Shown: positions 27,701 through 35,336 of the stretch, piece after piece
Layout of the letters: each line of letters begins with the position of its first letter
Position numbering within the stretch: position 1 is the first letter of the stretch
Notes under the pieces: model-generated
What the model was told of the DNA's origin: nothing
The model's database searches: none
The model's input: only the letters and a program-made list of their open reading frames with translations
Source of the DNA: an uncultured Christensenella sp.
GTDB lineage: Bacteria; Bacillota; Clostridia; Christensenellales; Borkfalkiaceae
Length of the DNA: 64,000 bases
Reading direction: 5' to 3'
NCBI GenBank assembly: GCA_910579705.1
Contig: CAJTUI010000002.1
Span: 114,664 to 178,663 of the forward strand
Position numbers and translations under genes: made by a program

Positions 27701-28777
27701 GGACTTCGCGCCGCCCAGATCGGGGCTGTCGAAGTCGTCCGTGAACACTTTACATATGACGAGCTGGGCGTTTGGCGCAACGCCCTTGAATTCGAGCACG
27801 TTGCCGTTCTCGTCCTTGGCAACCTCGCCGTCCTTGTCGGTATAAGACGCCGCGTCGCCCGCGACAATGCCCGCTACGTGCACGCCGTGCTGGGAATATG
27901 CGGGATAAACGTCCGTATCCTTATCCGCGTAGTCGTACGCGAAAGGAACTTTTGCGTTGACGTACAAGTCGTCCGCGGTAACGTTCTTGCCCTTGGCCGC
28001 CGAAAGGCTTACGGCGTTGAACTGTTTCTCGGAAAGCTTGTCGGAAAGTTCGCTCTTGGAAAGCCCCTCCTCCGACGGCATTTTCTGGAACGCCTCGTGC
28101 GTGTAATCGAGGCCCGTATCGAGTACGGCAACGGTCATACCCGTTCCGTCGTACTGATTAAGATAAACCGAAGAATCGTATATACCCGTCGCATAGATAT
28201 TGCTGGGGTTCTCCGTTCCCGACGCGGCGTAGGTGAGAACCTTGTTTTCGGGATATGAATAGGTCTGAGAAACGACCGCGTATTTAACTGACGCTATGCT
28301 CTTTATCCTTGAAAGCTCCGCGGTGTCAACCTCTATCGCGACCGCGTTTGTTACGGTGTTGTATCTGTTGACCACGCTGTACTTAACGCCGAGCGAGGAC
28401 AGCGAGTTGAGGAAATCGTCCTGATTTTTATTGACGGCTCTCAGAGCCTTCGAGCCCTGATATGTCGCAAGATACTCCGCAACGCTCATTTCCTCGGGCA
28501 TATCGTCCATAACGCAATCTGCCTTTAACGTGACGATAACAGTCTTTTTCTCGCTCTTTACGGACAGGCCAGCGTTTTTGAGCACATTATCATTGAGATT
28601 TTTTAAAGTGACGGACGAAAGGTCCACCTTGCCCGTAACGTCCGTAAAACTTGCCGTATCGAGTACGGGATTGACCTGTTTGTCCTTTGCAAACGCAAGC
28701 GCGCTGCTTGCCGCAAGACAGCAACTCAAAACGGCGCTTAAACAGACACAGCTTATCCGCCTGATTTTAGATTTCAT
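21710..28777 (-). CDS. Giant cell-envelope S8 protease with Big_2, BspA-LRR and CTERM-like anchor
   Basis: 2355-residue secreted subtilisin-type protease. Signal peptide about residues 1-30 (SALAFA), propeptide about 35-175, then the S8 domain with catalytic Asp220 (VLDTGLD), His297 (SQHGVHVAGI), oxyanion Asn421 (AASND) and Ser665 (SGTSMASP). A PA-like insertion (about 500-615) sits before the Ser, as in lactocepin-type enzymes. Fn3-like regions, two Big_2-like domains (about 1190-1370), a long series of LRR_5/BspA repeats (about 1400-2060; IGEEAFKDNDNI, AFQNCTALEEV) and a Big_3-like domain follow. The end is SGCGGCGSTTLGGG, a TM segment and KRKRAD, resembling a C-terminal sorting signal. GGAGG precedes the ATG. 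It is operonic with opp genes, implying peptide supply. Confidence 0.93.
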   Translation of the reverse strand: MKSKIRRISCVCLSAVLSCCLAASSALAFAKDKQVNPVLDTASFTDVTGKVDLSSVTLKNLNDNVLKNAGLSVKSEKKTVIVTLKADCVMDDMPEEMSVAEYLATYQGSKALRAVNKNQDDFLNSLSSLGVKYSVVNRYNTVTNAVAIEVDTAELSRIKSIASVKYAVVSQTYSYPENKVLTYAASGTENPSNIYATGIYDSSVYLNQYDGTGMTVAVLDTGLDYTHEAFQKMPSEEGLSKSELSDKLSEKQFNAVSLSAAKGKNVTADDLYVNAKVPFAYDYADKDTDVYPAYSQHGVHVAGIVAGDAASYTDKDGEVAKDENGNVLEFKGVAPNAQLVICKVFTDDFDSPDLGGAKSEDVIAALEDCVLLGVDVINMSLGTTAGFSTTYLEGDSEGLALARVHENIQKAGISLVCAASNDFSSGFGSAFGTNLASNPDSGTVGSPSTFIGSLSVASINGQLAPFMIANEESVVYYSESSDQNSVRFDFAKLMLGGATKKTFKYVVVPGVGRAGDYTEAVRRELTPVSEGGNKKEGEKVIAVIRRGSNTFQDKVKLAKLMNADAVIIYNNVAGTVGISLGDMEDPIPTASVSMDAGNALCYENGTRRLTGEIEINVGYQAGPFMNDYSSWGTTPDLKIKPEITAHGGEITSTVSGGYDEMSGTSMASPNLAGFAALLRSKIKSENPDKSSVWITRRVNQIIMSTATTVYDQEGKPYSPRKQGAGLATLANVFETQAFLYTDESNGGAEDNRPKIELGEDEKKTGVYKDMTFFVSNFGSSPLTFKTKSIFMTETISSDGLSVAEKAHLLDGAAQWRIERENGALVAEGGDGTQITVPAGESFKIKVTLTLSQEEKDYIDRNFVNGMFVEGFLQLISSSEQCDLTLPFMGFYGDWEAAPMLDYDCYEISDFKQDTSYTDETRPQEQVWATQAFGTYYNQEMSVPLGSFAYIQDEDADQIYTEEEYTAISRYNIYNGENDTSNYMTTDGFRALYAGLLRNAEIVTYDLYNENTGELILQDCAYRVSKAYANGGSSVPANVKLDLPTEELGLVNNGKYRFDFKFYFSADDVGGAVPEENTFSMSFYADYEAPVLADSRIRYYDYKDNNVEKQKVYLDLDVYDNHYPQAVVLCYSENENDQDTLFLATEYVTPVYNATKNGITTVSIEVTDFYEKYQNRLFVQIDDYALNHSVYQINFSSSQSSPLPSSFELEGKSEITLGVNETYKAGLKYEGTANISNFNWRSSSPRIAQVKNGEIFGVSPGTAIVTVRGGGGSYKQITVRVTESDTQLRLPALSFGAIENSSRNLVKATGTVDVNAGKQFKLDLVADPWYYPVSTLNIQWSSSDTSVATVDNEGNVTTLEKRGNARIIATVMREDGSPSAYSAVVTLSVQEPFKISGSRLTDYNGWGGDNGVVYIPDDKNVMTIGEEAFKDNDNIRVIVIPKTVTQIEEHAFQNCTALEEVYFIQETPLAIPDANLSLILNEAFVGCTSLRKVDLSNVKTITVGSRVFKGCTSLEEIVKMEHVGTMYDEAFAGCTSLTSINIADLHNTGRRVFADCTSLESVHTAYYSSIGEAMFEGCTALESIEINCPVVSDGAFYGCSALKSVKFGTEPSVLLKEFTIGASAFNKCMQLEKVDFNGYGVNSIGDTAFADCFKLRNIEIPEGAKLGVRVFENAPVDKYPDDNWLGAIYSGNTLVYAPAVIGQDFEIREGTTEIGAYAFAESSFAQGYTLEIPETVVKIGEGAFNRSNLAAVAFKGSSSVEEIGAYAFEQSLLGAVNLPATVTEIGAYAFANCFNLDTVTFAGSRGNELGLGAAAFYGCRSLENITLPNLAAENGAVTLAGLAFYGCVSLEQADIANATALGEFAFAGTALKEIDLKNATVIGAGAFENCKTLATVSGMRNVTAFGDGAFYDTALETLDISGAVSIGEYAFYGNAESRVTIGAKLETLGGGAFAGSPNLTAFAVEEGTVKFFVEDGVLYRNIEGGNGGYELCAYPSAKRLNLTGGVRSYTVKEGTVNVLDYAFEDIVVGAVDEVRLPYSVKVIGVAAFYNSGITSYVFESIEAPVLLTEYYDNSSANRYYNLYYLNFQDSIVLHVNGGGAALKISYPENGAGYDNYVYGHYFTTKVSLGELMDDTTRSLKNVIEGFASAETVAGWNKLDKNEANTAMVTNFSDAVKRAHATLNTIKSEKQLELLGSANVEKLYAIESALKPVKEYFGIKVAISSLEIAADSAHKTEYKAGEKFDLTGLKITVTYDDYSTEAADMSKVKLVSGYDVELTVNNRYVQVEYEGNKLQVRITVTDDGNGEDNPPVPPPETSGCGGCGSTTLGGGTGGFIGLALVACALAVIAVVKRKRAD
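21713..21832 (-). other. CTERM-like C-terminal anchor of the protease
   Basis: Encodes a Pro-rich spacer, a Cys/Gly motif (GCGGCGS), a Gly-rich turn, one hydrophobic helix (FIGLALVACALAVIAVV) and a basic tail (KRKRAD). There is no LPxTG. The layout matches Gly/Cys CTERM-type sorting signals in general form. Confidence 0.55.
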
Positions 28778-28794
28778 TTTTACCTCCGTTTAAT

Positions 28795-28821
28795 GCGGCG
28801 TGGCGCTCTCGCGCCCGCCGC
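28795..28821 (-). repeat. GC-rich intergenic hairpin before the protease gene
   Basis: GCGGCG-TGGCGC and GCGCC-CGCCGC arms pair with a single bulge around a TCTC loop, between the GLUG lipoprotein and protease genes. No T run; likely an mRNA structural element. Confidence 0.45.
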
Positions 28822-28834
28822 GCCGTATTTCCGT

Positions 28835-31800
28835 TTAAACGCTCTTTTCAAGCGTGTATTCTTTGTCACCGCAAACTACTTTAATTACGCCGCTTAGCTC
28901 GTCGTATTCTATTTCGTAGCGTTCGCCGTTGTAATTGAACCAGCCCGTAAGCGTACCGTCCGCAAGCGTATACGCGCCCGCAGATACGCCGTTAATCTTG
29001 ACGTTGCCGTTAACGGGAAGGTTGGAAGGCGAGCCCGCCACCGCGTAATTACCAAGTCCGTTGAACTCAACCGTTCCCAGCTCTTCGTTGTTCCATACGC
29101 CCCTATAATCGTCGTACAGACAGAAAAGCGCGTTTTTAATCTCGGTCTTTCCCACCGCCGAATAGAACGTGCCCGTAAGCGTTTTCGCGCCGCGGTTGAA
29201 CGTTAAACGGCCGTATTCTTCCATACCGTAATACAGAATGATTATTTCCGAACCGCCTTCGGTCGATACCTCGTAGTTGAGTTGGATTTCGCCGTAGAAC
29301 GTGGGGAAGTACTTGACGTTTGCAACGCCGTAACCGTTTTCGCCTAAGCCTGCGAACGCAATCTCTATCTGCTCGTTCCTGTCGGGTCTGCCGCCGAAAC
29401 GCCAGGTGCCGACAAAGCTGTTTTGTCTGTAATATTTCTCGCCGCCTACAACGAGCGCGCCGTCCTCGAAACGGGCAGTAACGCCGTTGTCAAGCTTGAT
29501 AGCCTCGCCTTCCGCGGTATAAGTTCCGTTCCTGCTCTCTTTAACCACCTTCTCGCCGTTCTTGCCGTAACCGAAGTATTCGTAAGTCCAGTTGCCCTCT
29601 CCGTCGAACGTGTAGTTTTTATAGGAGCCGAAGGATTTTTCCCAAGTGCCCGCAAACTTATCGAACGCGGTAAGCGCCGTGCCGTTAAGCTGAGTTACAA
29701 CGCCGTTCTCGATAGTGCCCGTAAGCGTCGCGCCCATTTTCACGGTCAGCGTGTCGCCGCTGATTGCAAACGTGAAGGGCGTTGAAACGCTTGCGTTCTT
29801 CATAACGCCGGTACCGTCCTTGTTGAACGTATATAATACCGAATTTTCGTCGCGGTAAGTTCCGTAACGGAAATCCGCGCCGCTCCTCAAAGCGGGAAGC
29901 GATTTATTGTGGTTGTTAAGCGTATCGACGTACTTGTAATTGAACACAAAGTTGCCGTCGTCGGAGTAATCCGCCGTCGCGCCGACGTAAACATTCTCGG
30001 TAACCAGCGCGTCCTCGCTCATAACCGAAGTCGCAATCTCGAACGCGGGCGAAGGCTGTAAAACGAGCTTGTCGCCGTCGAACGTGTAATACGCGCCGTA
30101 TTCCATAGCTCCCTTGCGGTAGAAGTAAATACCCTCATCGTTCAGAGAGAGATACGCGCCGCCGTCGAGATAGTACTCGCCCGCGACCTTGCCGTAATCG
30201 GCATACTGCGCGTACAGCGTCATATCCTCGGTAGGAACGTATCCGAACGGAACCTTCAAAGTAAGTTCCTTATCGAAGAAATACCCGAACGTGCGCATTC
30301 CTTCGCCGATAAACTGCGGCAATCCGTTTTCGATAGCGTGCCAGTACGACATAGAGATATATAATCCCGAGAAAAGATCAGCGTTCACTTCCAGCGTAGT
30401 CAGCGTATTATCGCCCGACTTAACAGTTATGGTAAACGTCTTTTCCGTCTCTTCCTTATTTATAACGGGCATACCGTCGCCCGCAAAAGACCAGTCCGCC
30501 GCAGACCATTTAAGCGTGTTTTTAATAAACGCGTCGTCTATTCCGCTATGGTTTCCGTAAACGCTTTTGTCCGTTTCGGAATAGCTGTCAAGCACAATCG
30601 CTGCTCTGGTATGAACGTACATAGTGCCCGCGTCGTCGCGCCCCGCAACCAAACCGTCCCTGAACTCGAAACTTGCTCCCGCAACCGCCGAGGCGTAGGT
30701 CTGGCCCGTAAAGAAACTGTTTGAAACGATACTGTCGTGCTCCGCGTATCCCGCGATACCGCCCGCATACGCCCTTGAAAGCTGCTCGACGCCCGTCGTA
30801 ACGTTGATGTCGTTCGCCGCCTCGATATGCCCCGTAGCATAGCAGTTTTTAACCGAGCTGTACGGCGTGAGCTGGCCGCAGATACCGCCCGCTCTCACCG
30901 CGCCCGAAATATCGCCCTTCGCGTAACAGTTCAAAATAGCCGAAGTGGTCGTTTCTCCGCCCGTGTAAAGATAACCCGTTATACCGCCTACCGCATATAC
31001 ATATCCGGACGCGGCGACGAGATTTACGTCCGTATTGCAGTTGCGCACGAACGAGTAATAGTTGACGTCCTCTATCTGCATAGATTCCTGCGCGCCGATA
31101 ATTCCGCCGACAAAGCTGGACCTGTTGACGTCGCCATTGACGGTGAAGTCCGCGCCCGTGACCGAGCAGTTGGAGATATCCACGCCCCTGCCGTATCCGA
31201 CGATACCGCCCGCAAACACGCTGCCGCCCTCGCTGCCCTCGACGTCGACCTTGAAATCTTTAAGGCTGAGGTTGTATATTCCCGCGGTAACCGCGTTTCC
31301 GAAAAGCCCTACGAAGGGAAGATGAACGCTTGTCATATTCTCCTGTTCGAGCAGGGTATCGGTCATAACATAATTGGAAATGGTCTTGTGGTTTCCGTCG
31401 AACGTGCCCGCAAACACCGAAAGCTGGGTAGTCGCGTCGCCGATTACGTACAGCTTTTCGCCGCCGAGGTCTATATCGTTTTCAAGCTTGTAAACAGCCG
31501 TCTGATACAGCTCCGAGCCCTGATTGAACTCGTCCGCAATCATATCAGCCATCGCGTACAGATCTATGGGATATTTTATACTGAACGGACTTTCCGCCGT
31601 GCCCTTGCCGCCGTCCTTCCTGCCGAGGAAGGTATAGGGGCCGAGGTCTTCGGGCAGTCCCGAAATCTTAACGGTAGCGTCGCCCGTGACGGTAATGCTG
31701 TAAGCGCCGTTCACGCACGGAACTATCTGCGAACCCTTTCTGACGGTATAGACGGGCGTGCCGTCCTCGTTATAAGCCGCGTGGCCGTAGTACACGCTTT

Positions 31801-32245
31801 CCTTGACTTTAAAATTAACAGTGTCGCCCGAGCGCGCGGAAACCTCTTTTAGTTCCTTGCCCTCCGTATCGGTAAACTTGACCCAGTCGTCGCCTTCGGT
31901 GTCGAATTTGACGGTATGCTCGCCGGGGACGGAAACGCCGGTAATGCTTACCACGGTGTCCTCTGTAATCTTGAACGAATAAACGTCTTCGGAGTTTGCC
32001 TGAATTTTGTTGCCGTTAACGGTAACCGAAAGCTCGCCCTCGGCGCCTTCCGCCACTTTAAGCGTAAAGCTGACCTCGTAACCGGCCAAAACTGAGGCGC
32101 CCGACTTCGCCTCGCTTATAACTTCGACGCAACTTTCCGCCTCGAACGTAAGTTTATAGTATTTCTGTTCCTTTTCGCACGCCGCGGCAAGGCCCAGACA
32201 GACCAGACATACCGTTGCAAGCAACGCTATTAAAAATTTCTTCAT
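28835..32245 (-). CDS. Large lipoprotein with GLUG-type repeats
   Basis: 1136-residue predicted surface lipoprotein with signal peptide and lipobox LAAAC (Cys23). The first 200 residues hold beta-rich Ig-like units (EHTVKFDTEGDDWVKFTD). Residues about 210-560 contain a GLUG-type repeat array: AGGIVGYGRGVDISNCSVTG, GGITGYLYTGG, AGGICGQLTPYSSVKNCYAT, AGGIAGYAEHDSIVSNSFFT. The C-terminal 450 residues are repeated small beta modules (FAGTWEKSFGSYKNYTFDGE, FVGTWRFGG, YRGVWNNEE). GGAGG precedes the ATG and a consensus promoter lies about 85 bp upstream, making it the likely first gene of the protease-opp block. Probably an adhesin or binding protein; ligand unknown. Confidence 0.8.
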   Translation of the reverse strand: MKKFLIALLATVCLVCLGLAAACEKEQKYYKLTFEAESCVEVISEAKSGASVLAGYEVSFTLKVAEGAEGELSVTVNGNKIQANSEDVYSFKITEDTVVSITGVSVPGEHTVKFDTEGDDWVKFTDTEGKELKEVSARSGDTVNFKVKESVYYGHAAYNEDGTPVYTVRKGSQIVPCVNGAYSITVTGDATVKISGLPEDLGPYTFLGRKDGGKGTAESPFSIKYPIDLYAMADMIADEFNQGSELYQTAVYKLENDIDLGGEKLYVIGDATTQLSVFAGTFDGNHKTISNYVMTDTLLEQENMTSVHLPFVGLFGNAVTAGIYNLSLKDFKVDVEGSEGGSVFAGGIVGYGRGVDISNCSVTGADFTVNGDVNRSSFVGGIIGAQESMQIEDVNYYSFVRNCNTDVNLVAASGYVYAVGGITGYLYTGGETTTSAILNCYAKGDISGAVRAGGICGQLTPYSSVKNCYATGHIEAANDINVTTGVEQLSRAYAGGIAGYAEHDSIVSNSFFTGQTYASAVAGASFEFRDGLVAGRDDAGTMYVHTRAAIVLDSYSETDKSVYGNHSGIDDAFIKNTLKWSAADWSFAGDGMPVINKEETEKTFTITVKSGDNTLTTLEVNADLFSGLYISMSYWHAIENGLPQFIGEGMRTFGYFFDKELTLKVPFGYVPTEDMTLYAQYADYGKVAGEYYLDGGAYLSLNDEGIYFYRKGAMEYGAYYTFDGDKLVLQPSPAFEIATSVMSEDALVTENVYVGATADYSDDGNFVFNYKYVDTLNNHNKSLPALRSGADFRYGTYRDENSVLYTFNKDGTGVMKNASVSTPFTFAISGDTLTVKMGATLTGTIENGVVTQLNGTALTAFDKFAGTWEKSFGSYKNYTFDGEGNWTYEYFGYGKNGEKVVKESRNGTYTAEGEAIKLDNGVTARFEDGALVVGGEKYYRQNSFVGTWRFGGRPDRNEQIEIAFAGLGENGYGVANVKYFPTFYGEIQLNYEVSTEGGSEIIILYYGMEEYGRLTFNRGAKTLTGTFYSAVGKTEIKNALFCLYDDYRGVWNNEELGTVEFNGLGNYAVAGSPSNLPVNGNVKINGVSAGAYTLADGTLTGWFNYNGERYEIEYDELSGVIKVVCGDKEYTLEKSV

Positions 32246-32330
32246 TGCGTCCTCCGTTAAGCAAATTTTATCTTAAAATGTTTTATTTTTTCGCTAAACC
32301 ACATATAGCGGCATTATTATAATCCCGTCT

Positions 32331-32359
32331 ATTATACAATACGCCGAATAATAATTCAA
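32331..32359 (-). promoter_or_regulatory. Promoter of the protease-opp block
   Basis: Minus strand TTGAAT (32359-32354), 17-bp spacer, TATAAT (32336-32331). It reads toward the GLUG lipoprotein with an untranslated leader of about 80 nt. Confidence 0.6.
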
Positions 32360-32591
32360 CTGATTTAAATGTAATTTGTGTGAAAATATATAATTTAATT
32401 TGGTAATTTGGCGCGGTTTGTTACCTATAATCTTTTATTGAATTTATTTAACATAATTTGCGCTTTCACGACCTTAAAAATACATTGGGCGCGGCAAGCC
32501 CGACCCGCCGCAAATATCTTTAATTATACATTTTTGTTGAATAAAACGCGTTTTCGGGCCGTCGCGCGCGCACAAGCACACAAATTTAAGG
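32360..32591. other. AT-rich intergenic stretch, no gene seen
   Basis: Between divergent promoters. Stop codons occur in all frames and I recognise no RNA element. Confidence 0.5.
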
Positions 32592-32620
32592 TTGACACTT
32601 TTTTTTAAATTATGTATAAT
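32592..32620 (+). promoter_or_regulatory. Consensus promoter of yitT-like gene
   Basis: Exact TTGACA (32592-32597), 17-bp spacer, exact TATAAT (32615-32620). AAGGAG follows at once and the ATG is at 32641, so the leader is only about 14 nt. Confidence 0.8.
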
Positions 32621-32640
32621 AGCCTTCAAGGAGACATGGA

Positions 32641-33525
32641 ATGAGCAAAAAAAGACTTCTCAAAATTCTGATACGGTATTCCGTGATAACGCTGGGCTGC
32701 GTGATATTCTCGCTCGGCGTCGCGCTGTTTTTGGACCCCTTAAACATCGCCTCGGGCGGGGTTACGGGTATTGCGATTATAATCGGCTACCTGACGGGCC
32801 TGCATACGGGTATACTTATCATTATCATAAACGTTCCTCTCTTCGTTCTCGGCGCGATATTCTTCGGAAAATGGTTCACGATCTCCACAATGTATTCGAC
32901 AATTGTTTCGTCGCTGTTTATCGAGCTTTGGGTGATAGTATTTAAAAACGTTCCGCCGATAACGACAAACACGCTAATCGCCGCTGTGCTGGGCGGAACG
33001 CTGTTCGGTTGCGGACTGGGCCTCATATTCCGTATGGGCAGTACGACGGGCGGCACGGACATAGTCGTCAAGATACTGAGAAAGAAATTCAGGTATATCC
33101 GCACAGGCATAATCTCTATGACCATAGATTTGGTAATTATAGGCGTGTCGGCGATTATCTATAAAAATTTCGAGCTGACCTGCTACACCGTGGTTTCGAT
33201 ACTGGTAATGACCGGCGTGTTCGACTGGGTGCTCTACGGCGGAAACTCCGCTAAGCTTGTTTATATCATAACGACCCAGGAAAAAGCCGAAATTATGCGC
33301 GAGCGCATTTTAAAGGATCTGGACATAGGCGCAACCTTCGTGGACGGCGAGGGCGCGTATTCGGGTAACGAGAAACGCATTATCCTCTGCGCGATAAAGA
33401 ATTTTATCTATCCCAAACTCCGCGACGTAGTCAAAGAGGCCGACCCCGCCGCCTTCACCATAGTCACATCAGCAAAGGAAATTTACGGCGAAGGCTATAA
33501 AGACCCGCACGACGACGAACTTTAA
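32641..33525 (+). CDS. YitT family membrane protein (DUF161 + DUF2179)
   Basis: 294-residue protein of the YitT family, common in Bacillota and of uncertain function. The N-terminal half has five or so TM segments with the family motifs DPLNIASGGVTGIA and RMGSTTGGTDIV. The soluble C-terminal DUF2179 domain (about residues 215-290) contains LVYIITTQEKAEIMRERI, GATFVDGEGAYSG and FTIVTSAKEIYGEGY. Length and domain order match the family. It is monocistronic with a consensus promoter and a downstream terminator. Confidence 0.92.
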   Translation: MSKKRLLKILIRYSVITLGCVIFSLGVALFLDPLNIASGGVTGIAIIIGYLTGLHTGILIIIINVPLFVLGAIFFGKWFTISTMYSTIVSSLFIELWVIVFKNVPPITTNTLIAAVLGGTLFGCGLGLIFRMGSTTGGTDIVVKILRKKFRYIRTGIISMTIDLVIIGVSAIIYKNFELTCYTVVSILVMTGVFDWVLYGGNSAKLVYIITTQEKAEIMRERILKDLDIGATFVDGEGAYSGNEKRIILCAIKNFIYPKLRDVVKEADPAAFTIVTSAKEIYGEGYKDPHDDEL

Positions 33526-33570
33526 ATAATAAACGCCCCGCGGACAAAAAGGCCGCGGGGCGTAATTTTT
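33526..33570. terminator. Bidirectional terminator
   Basis: Stem ACGCCCCGCGG / CCGCGGGGCGT (33533-33543, 33553-33563) followed by a T-rich run; shared with the convergent SGNH gene. Confidence 0.9.
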
Positions 33571-34186
33571 ATAACAGATGTTTTCTTATGGCCTTGATTG
33601 CGGTGTCGGCAATCAGGCGCGAGCCTCTGTGCGTGGGGTGCACGCCGTCGAGCGAGTATTCGGTGTAGGGTATGCTCTCGGCCAGTCCGTTAAACATTTC
33701 GTCGTAAGCGACGAACTCGTCGCACATTTCCGCGGCGACCCTGTCTATAATTTTAAGCTCCTCGTCGAAAAGCCTGCGCATTCTCAGCTTATCGGGCGCC
33801 GGCAGAAGGAACGGTTCCAGAAAGATGACGCACGCGCCCGAGCTTTTGAGTTTCGTCAAAAGCTCCGTCAGATGCTTTTCGAACGCGTCAAGCCCGAACT
33901 CCTTGCCTTGCGTGAACTTATGCCAGACATTGTTTATGCCGACCATAAGCACCACCGCGTCGGGCTTTAAATCGAGTACGTCCGTCCGAACCCTTTCCAG
34001 AAGCTCCTGAACCCTGTCGCCCGAAACGCCCTTGTTAATAAGCTCTATATCCGTTTCGGGATATATGGGCCTTAACTTATCCGCAAGTATTTTAACATAG
34101 CCGTTCCCGAGCGAATTAACGTCGTCCCTGTCGCGGCCGCAGTCCGTTATGGAATCACCGAAAAATATAATCTTCATCTTTGCCAC
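33569..34186 (-). CDS. SGNH/GDSL-family hydrolase (esterase)
   Basis: 205-residue cytoplasmic-looking SGNH hydrolase with no signal peptide. Block I is FFGDSITDCG (nucleophile Ser), the Gly block follows, block III is MVGINNVWH and block V is DGVHPTHRG (catalytic Asp/His). The fold covers lysophospholipase L1-like and carbohydrate acetyl-esterases; the substrate cannot be told from sequence. AAGGAG precedes the ATG. It stands alone, with its own likely promoter. Confidence 0.88.
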   Translation of the reverse strand: MAKMKIIFFGDSITDCGRDRDDVNSLGNGYVKILADKLRPIYPETDIELINKGVSGDRVQELLERVRTDVLDLKPDAVVLMVGINNVWHKFTQGKEFGLDAFEKHLTELLTKLKSSGACVIFLEPFLLPAPDKLRMRRLFDEELKIIDRVAAEMCDEFVAYDEMFNGLAESIPYTEYSLDGVHPTHRGSRLIADTAIKAIRKHLL

Positions 34187-34200
34187 TCCTTACACCCGTT

Positions 34201-34229
34201 ATTCTACCACAAAACGCGCCCATATGCAA
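34201..34229 (-). promoter_or_regulatory. Candidate promoter of SGNH hydrolase
   Basis: Minus strand TTGCAT (34229-34224), 17-bp spacer, TAGAAT (34206-34201), 15 bp before the start codon. Confidence 0.45.
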
Positions 34230-34271
34230 GCGCGCCGCAAAAATAATTTTTAAAAACCGTGAAATAATGTT

Positions 34272-34300
34272 TTGACAAACGCATAAAGTTATGATATATT
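34272..34300 (+). promoter_or_regulatory. Promoter of tRNA-Ser
   Basis: TTGACA (34272-34277), 17-bp spacer, TATATT (34295-34300), 17 bp before the mature tRNA 5' end. Confidence 0.65.
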
Positions 34301-34317
34301 GATAAAGCTTTGAGCTT

Positions 34318-34408
34318 GCAGATGTACCCAAGTGGCTCAAGGGGCTCCCCTGCTAAGGGAGTAGTGCGGGAAACTGCAGCGTGAGTTCAAATCTCACCAT
34401 CTGCGCCA
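34318..34408 (+). tRNA. tRNA-Ser (anticodon GCU)
   Basis: Acceptor arms GCAGATG and CATCTGC close the cloverleaf, with discriminator G and an encoded CCA at 34406-34408. The anticodon loop CTGCTAA (anticodon GCT at 34352-34354) sits on a CTCCC/GGGAG stem. A long variable arm typical of serine tRNAs is followed by the T arm GTGAG-TTCAAAT-CTCAC. It reads AGC/AGU codons. It has its own promoter and terminator. Confidence 0.95.
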
Positions 34409-34449
34409 AAAAGGACGTAATCCGATACAATCGGTTTACGTCCTTTTTC
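34408..34449. terminator. Bidirectional terminator after tRNA-Ser
   Basis: AAAGGACGTAA pairs with TTACGTCCTTT with an inner TCCGA/TCGG extension, followed by TTTTT; also terminates the convergent fructokinase gene. Confidence 0.85.
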
Positions 34450-34453
34450 TTAT

Positions 34454-35332
34454 CTAAATCGCGCCCCTGTGCTGGGTCGCAATACCGCCCGCAAGGTTAG
34501 CCTTTTTAAGCGCGTTCCTCAAAAACCCCTCGTCCGCGTCCGCAAGCGCAACCCCGTCAAGCTCCTTCAAAACGGCCGCCATAAACGCGTCCCCCGCGCC
34601 CGTCGTATCGATAGGCGTAATCTTCTCAGTATCCACAAACCCCCGCATATGCCCCAGCGAATAGTAACTTCCGCGACTGCCGAGCGTGACAAGTAGCAGC
34701 GCGCCGTCGCGCGCGACCTTACCTGCGGCTTTGTCGAAATCCTCTTCGCCCGTGAAAGCGAAAAGCTCGTCCTCGGAGAACTTCAATATATCCGCCCGCC
34801 CGATAAACGGAGCGTAAACCCGCCGCGCCTCCCGCGGGCAACGGAATATATCCGCGCGGTAATTGACGTCGAAACTGAGCGTTTTTCCCGCCGCCTTCGT
34901 CCTTGCGGCGATGCGTTCGGCAAGCGCCGCGCCGTCGCTGTCCGCGAGCAAAAGCGAGCCGAGGTGCACGATATTCAACTCCTCCGCGCAAAAATCAATC
35001 TCTGAAATATCGATATGCGAGTCGGCCGTATCCCTGCGGAAAAAACTGAAATCCCGCTCGCCGTTCACGTGGCTCACGAACGCCATAGTCGTATTCCTTT
35101 CCGCGTCCGTCTGCACGCCCCCGCAATCGAACCCGACCGCCGCCGCGAACTCTTTGAGATAGTCGCCGATAACGTCTTTACCTACGCAGCCTATAAACCC
35201 GCAATTTCCGCCCGCGCGTTTGAGATTGACGGCAACGTTGAACGGCGCGCCGCCCGCGTAAATTTTAAAAACCGTCTTATCCTCTTCCGCCCCGATTACG
35301 TCGGCCAGAATTTCGCCTATGCAAAGCACCAT
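34454..35332 (-). CDS. PfkB-family sugar kinase, probable fructokinase
   Basis: 292-residue ribokinase-fold kinase, predicted to phosphorylate fructose to fructose-6-phosphate. The N-terminal PfkB motif region reads YAGGAPFNVAVNLKRAGG. SFDVNYRADIF and KFSEDELFAFTG are characteristic of fructokinases. The C-terminal signature DTTGAGDAFMAAVL holds the catalytic Asp and anion hole. It is the last gene of the block with a GH32 enzyme two genes upstream, which fits release and phosphorylation of fructose. Start ATG 35332 follows AAGGGA; it lies 4 bp after the regulator gene. Confidence 0.88.
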   Translation of the reverse strand: MVLCIGEILADVIGAEEDKTVFKIYAGGAPFNVAVNLKRAGGNCGFIGCVGKDVIGDYLKEFAAAVGFDCGGVQTDAERNTTMAFVSHVNGERDFSFFRRDTADSHIDISEIDFCAEELNIVHLGSLLLADSDGAALAERIAARTKAAGKTLSFDVNYRADIFRCPREARRVYAPFIGRADILKFSEDELFAFTGEEDFDKAAGKVARDGALLLVTLGSRGSYYSLGHMRGFVDTEKITPIDTTGAGDAFMAAVLKELDGVALADADEGFLRNALKKANLAGGIATQHRGAI

Positions 35333-35336
35333 AAAA

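Noticed and set aside
34318..34449. tRNA-Ser as an integration site
   Set aside because: No integrase or partial tRNA copy lies next to it; the flanking genes look native.
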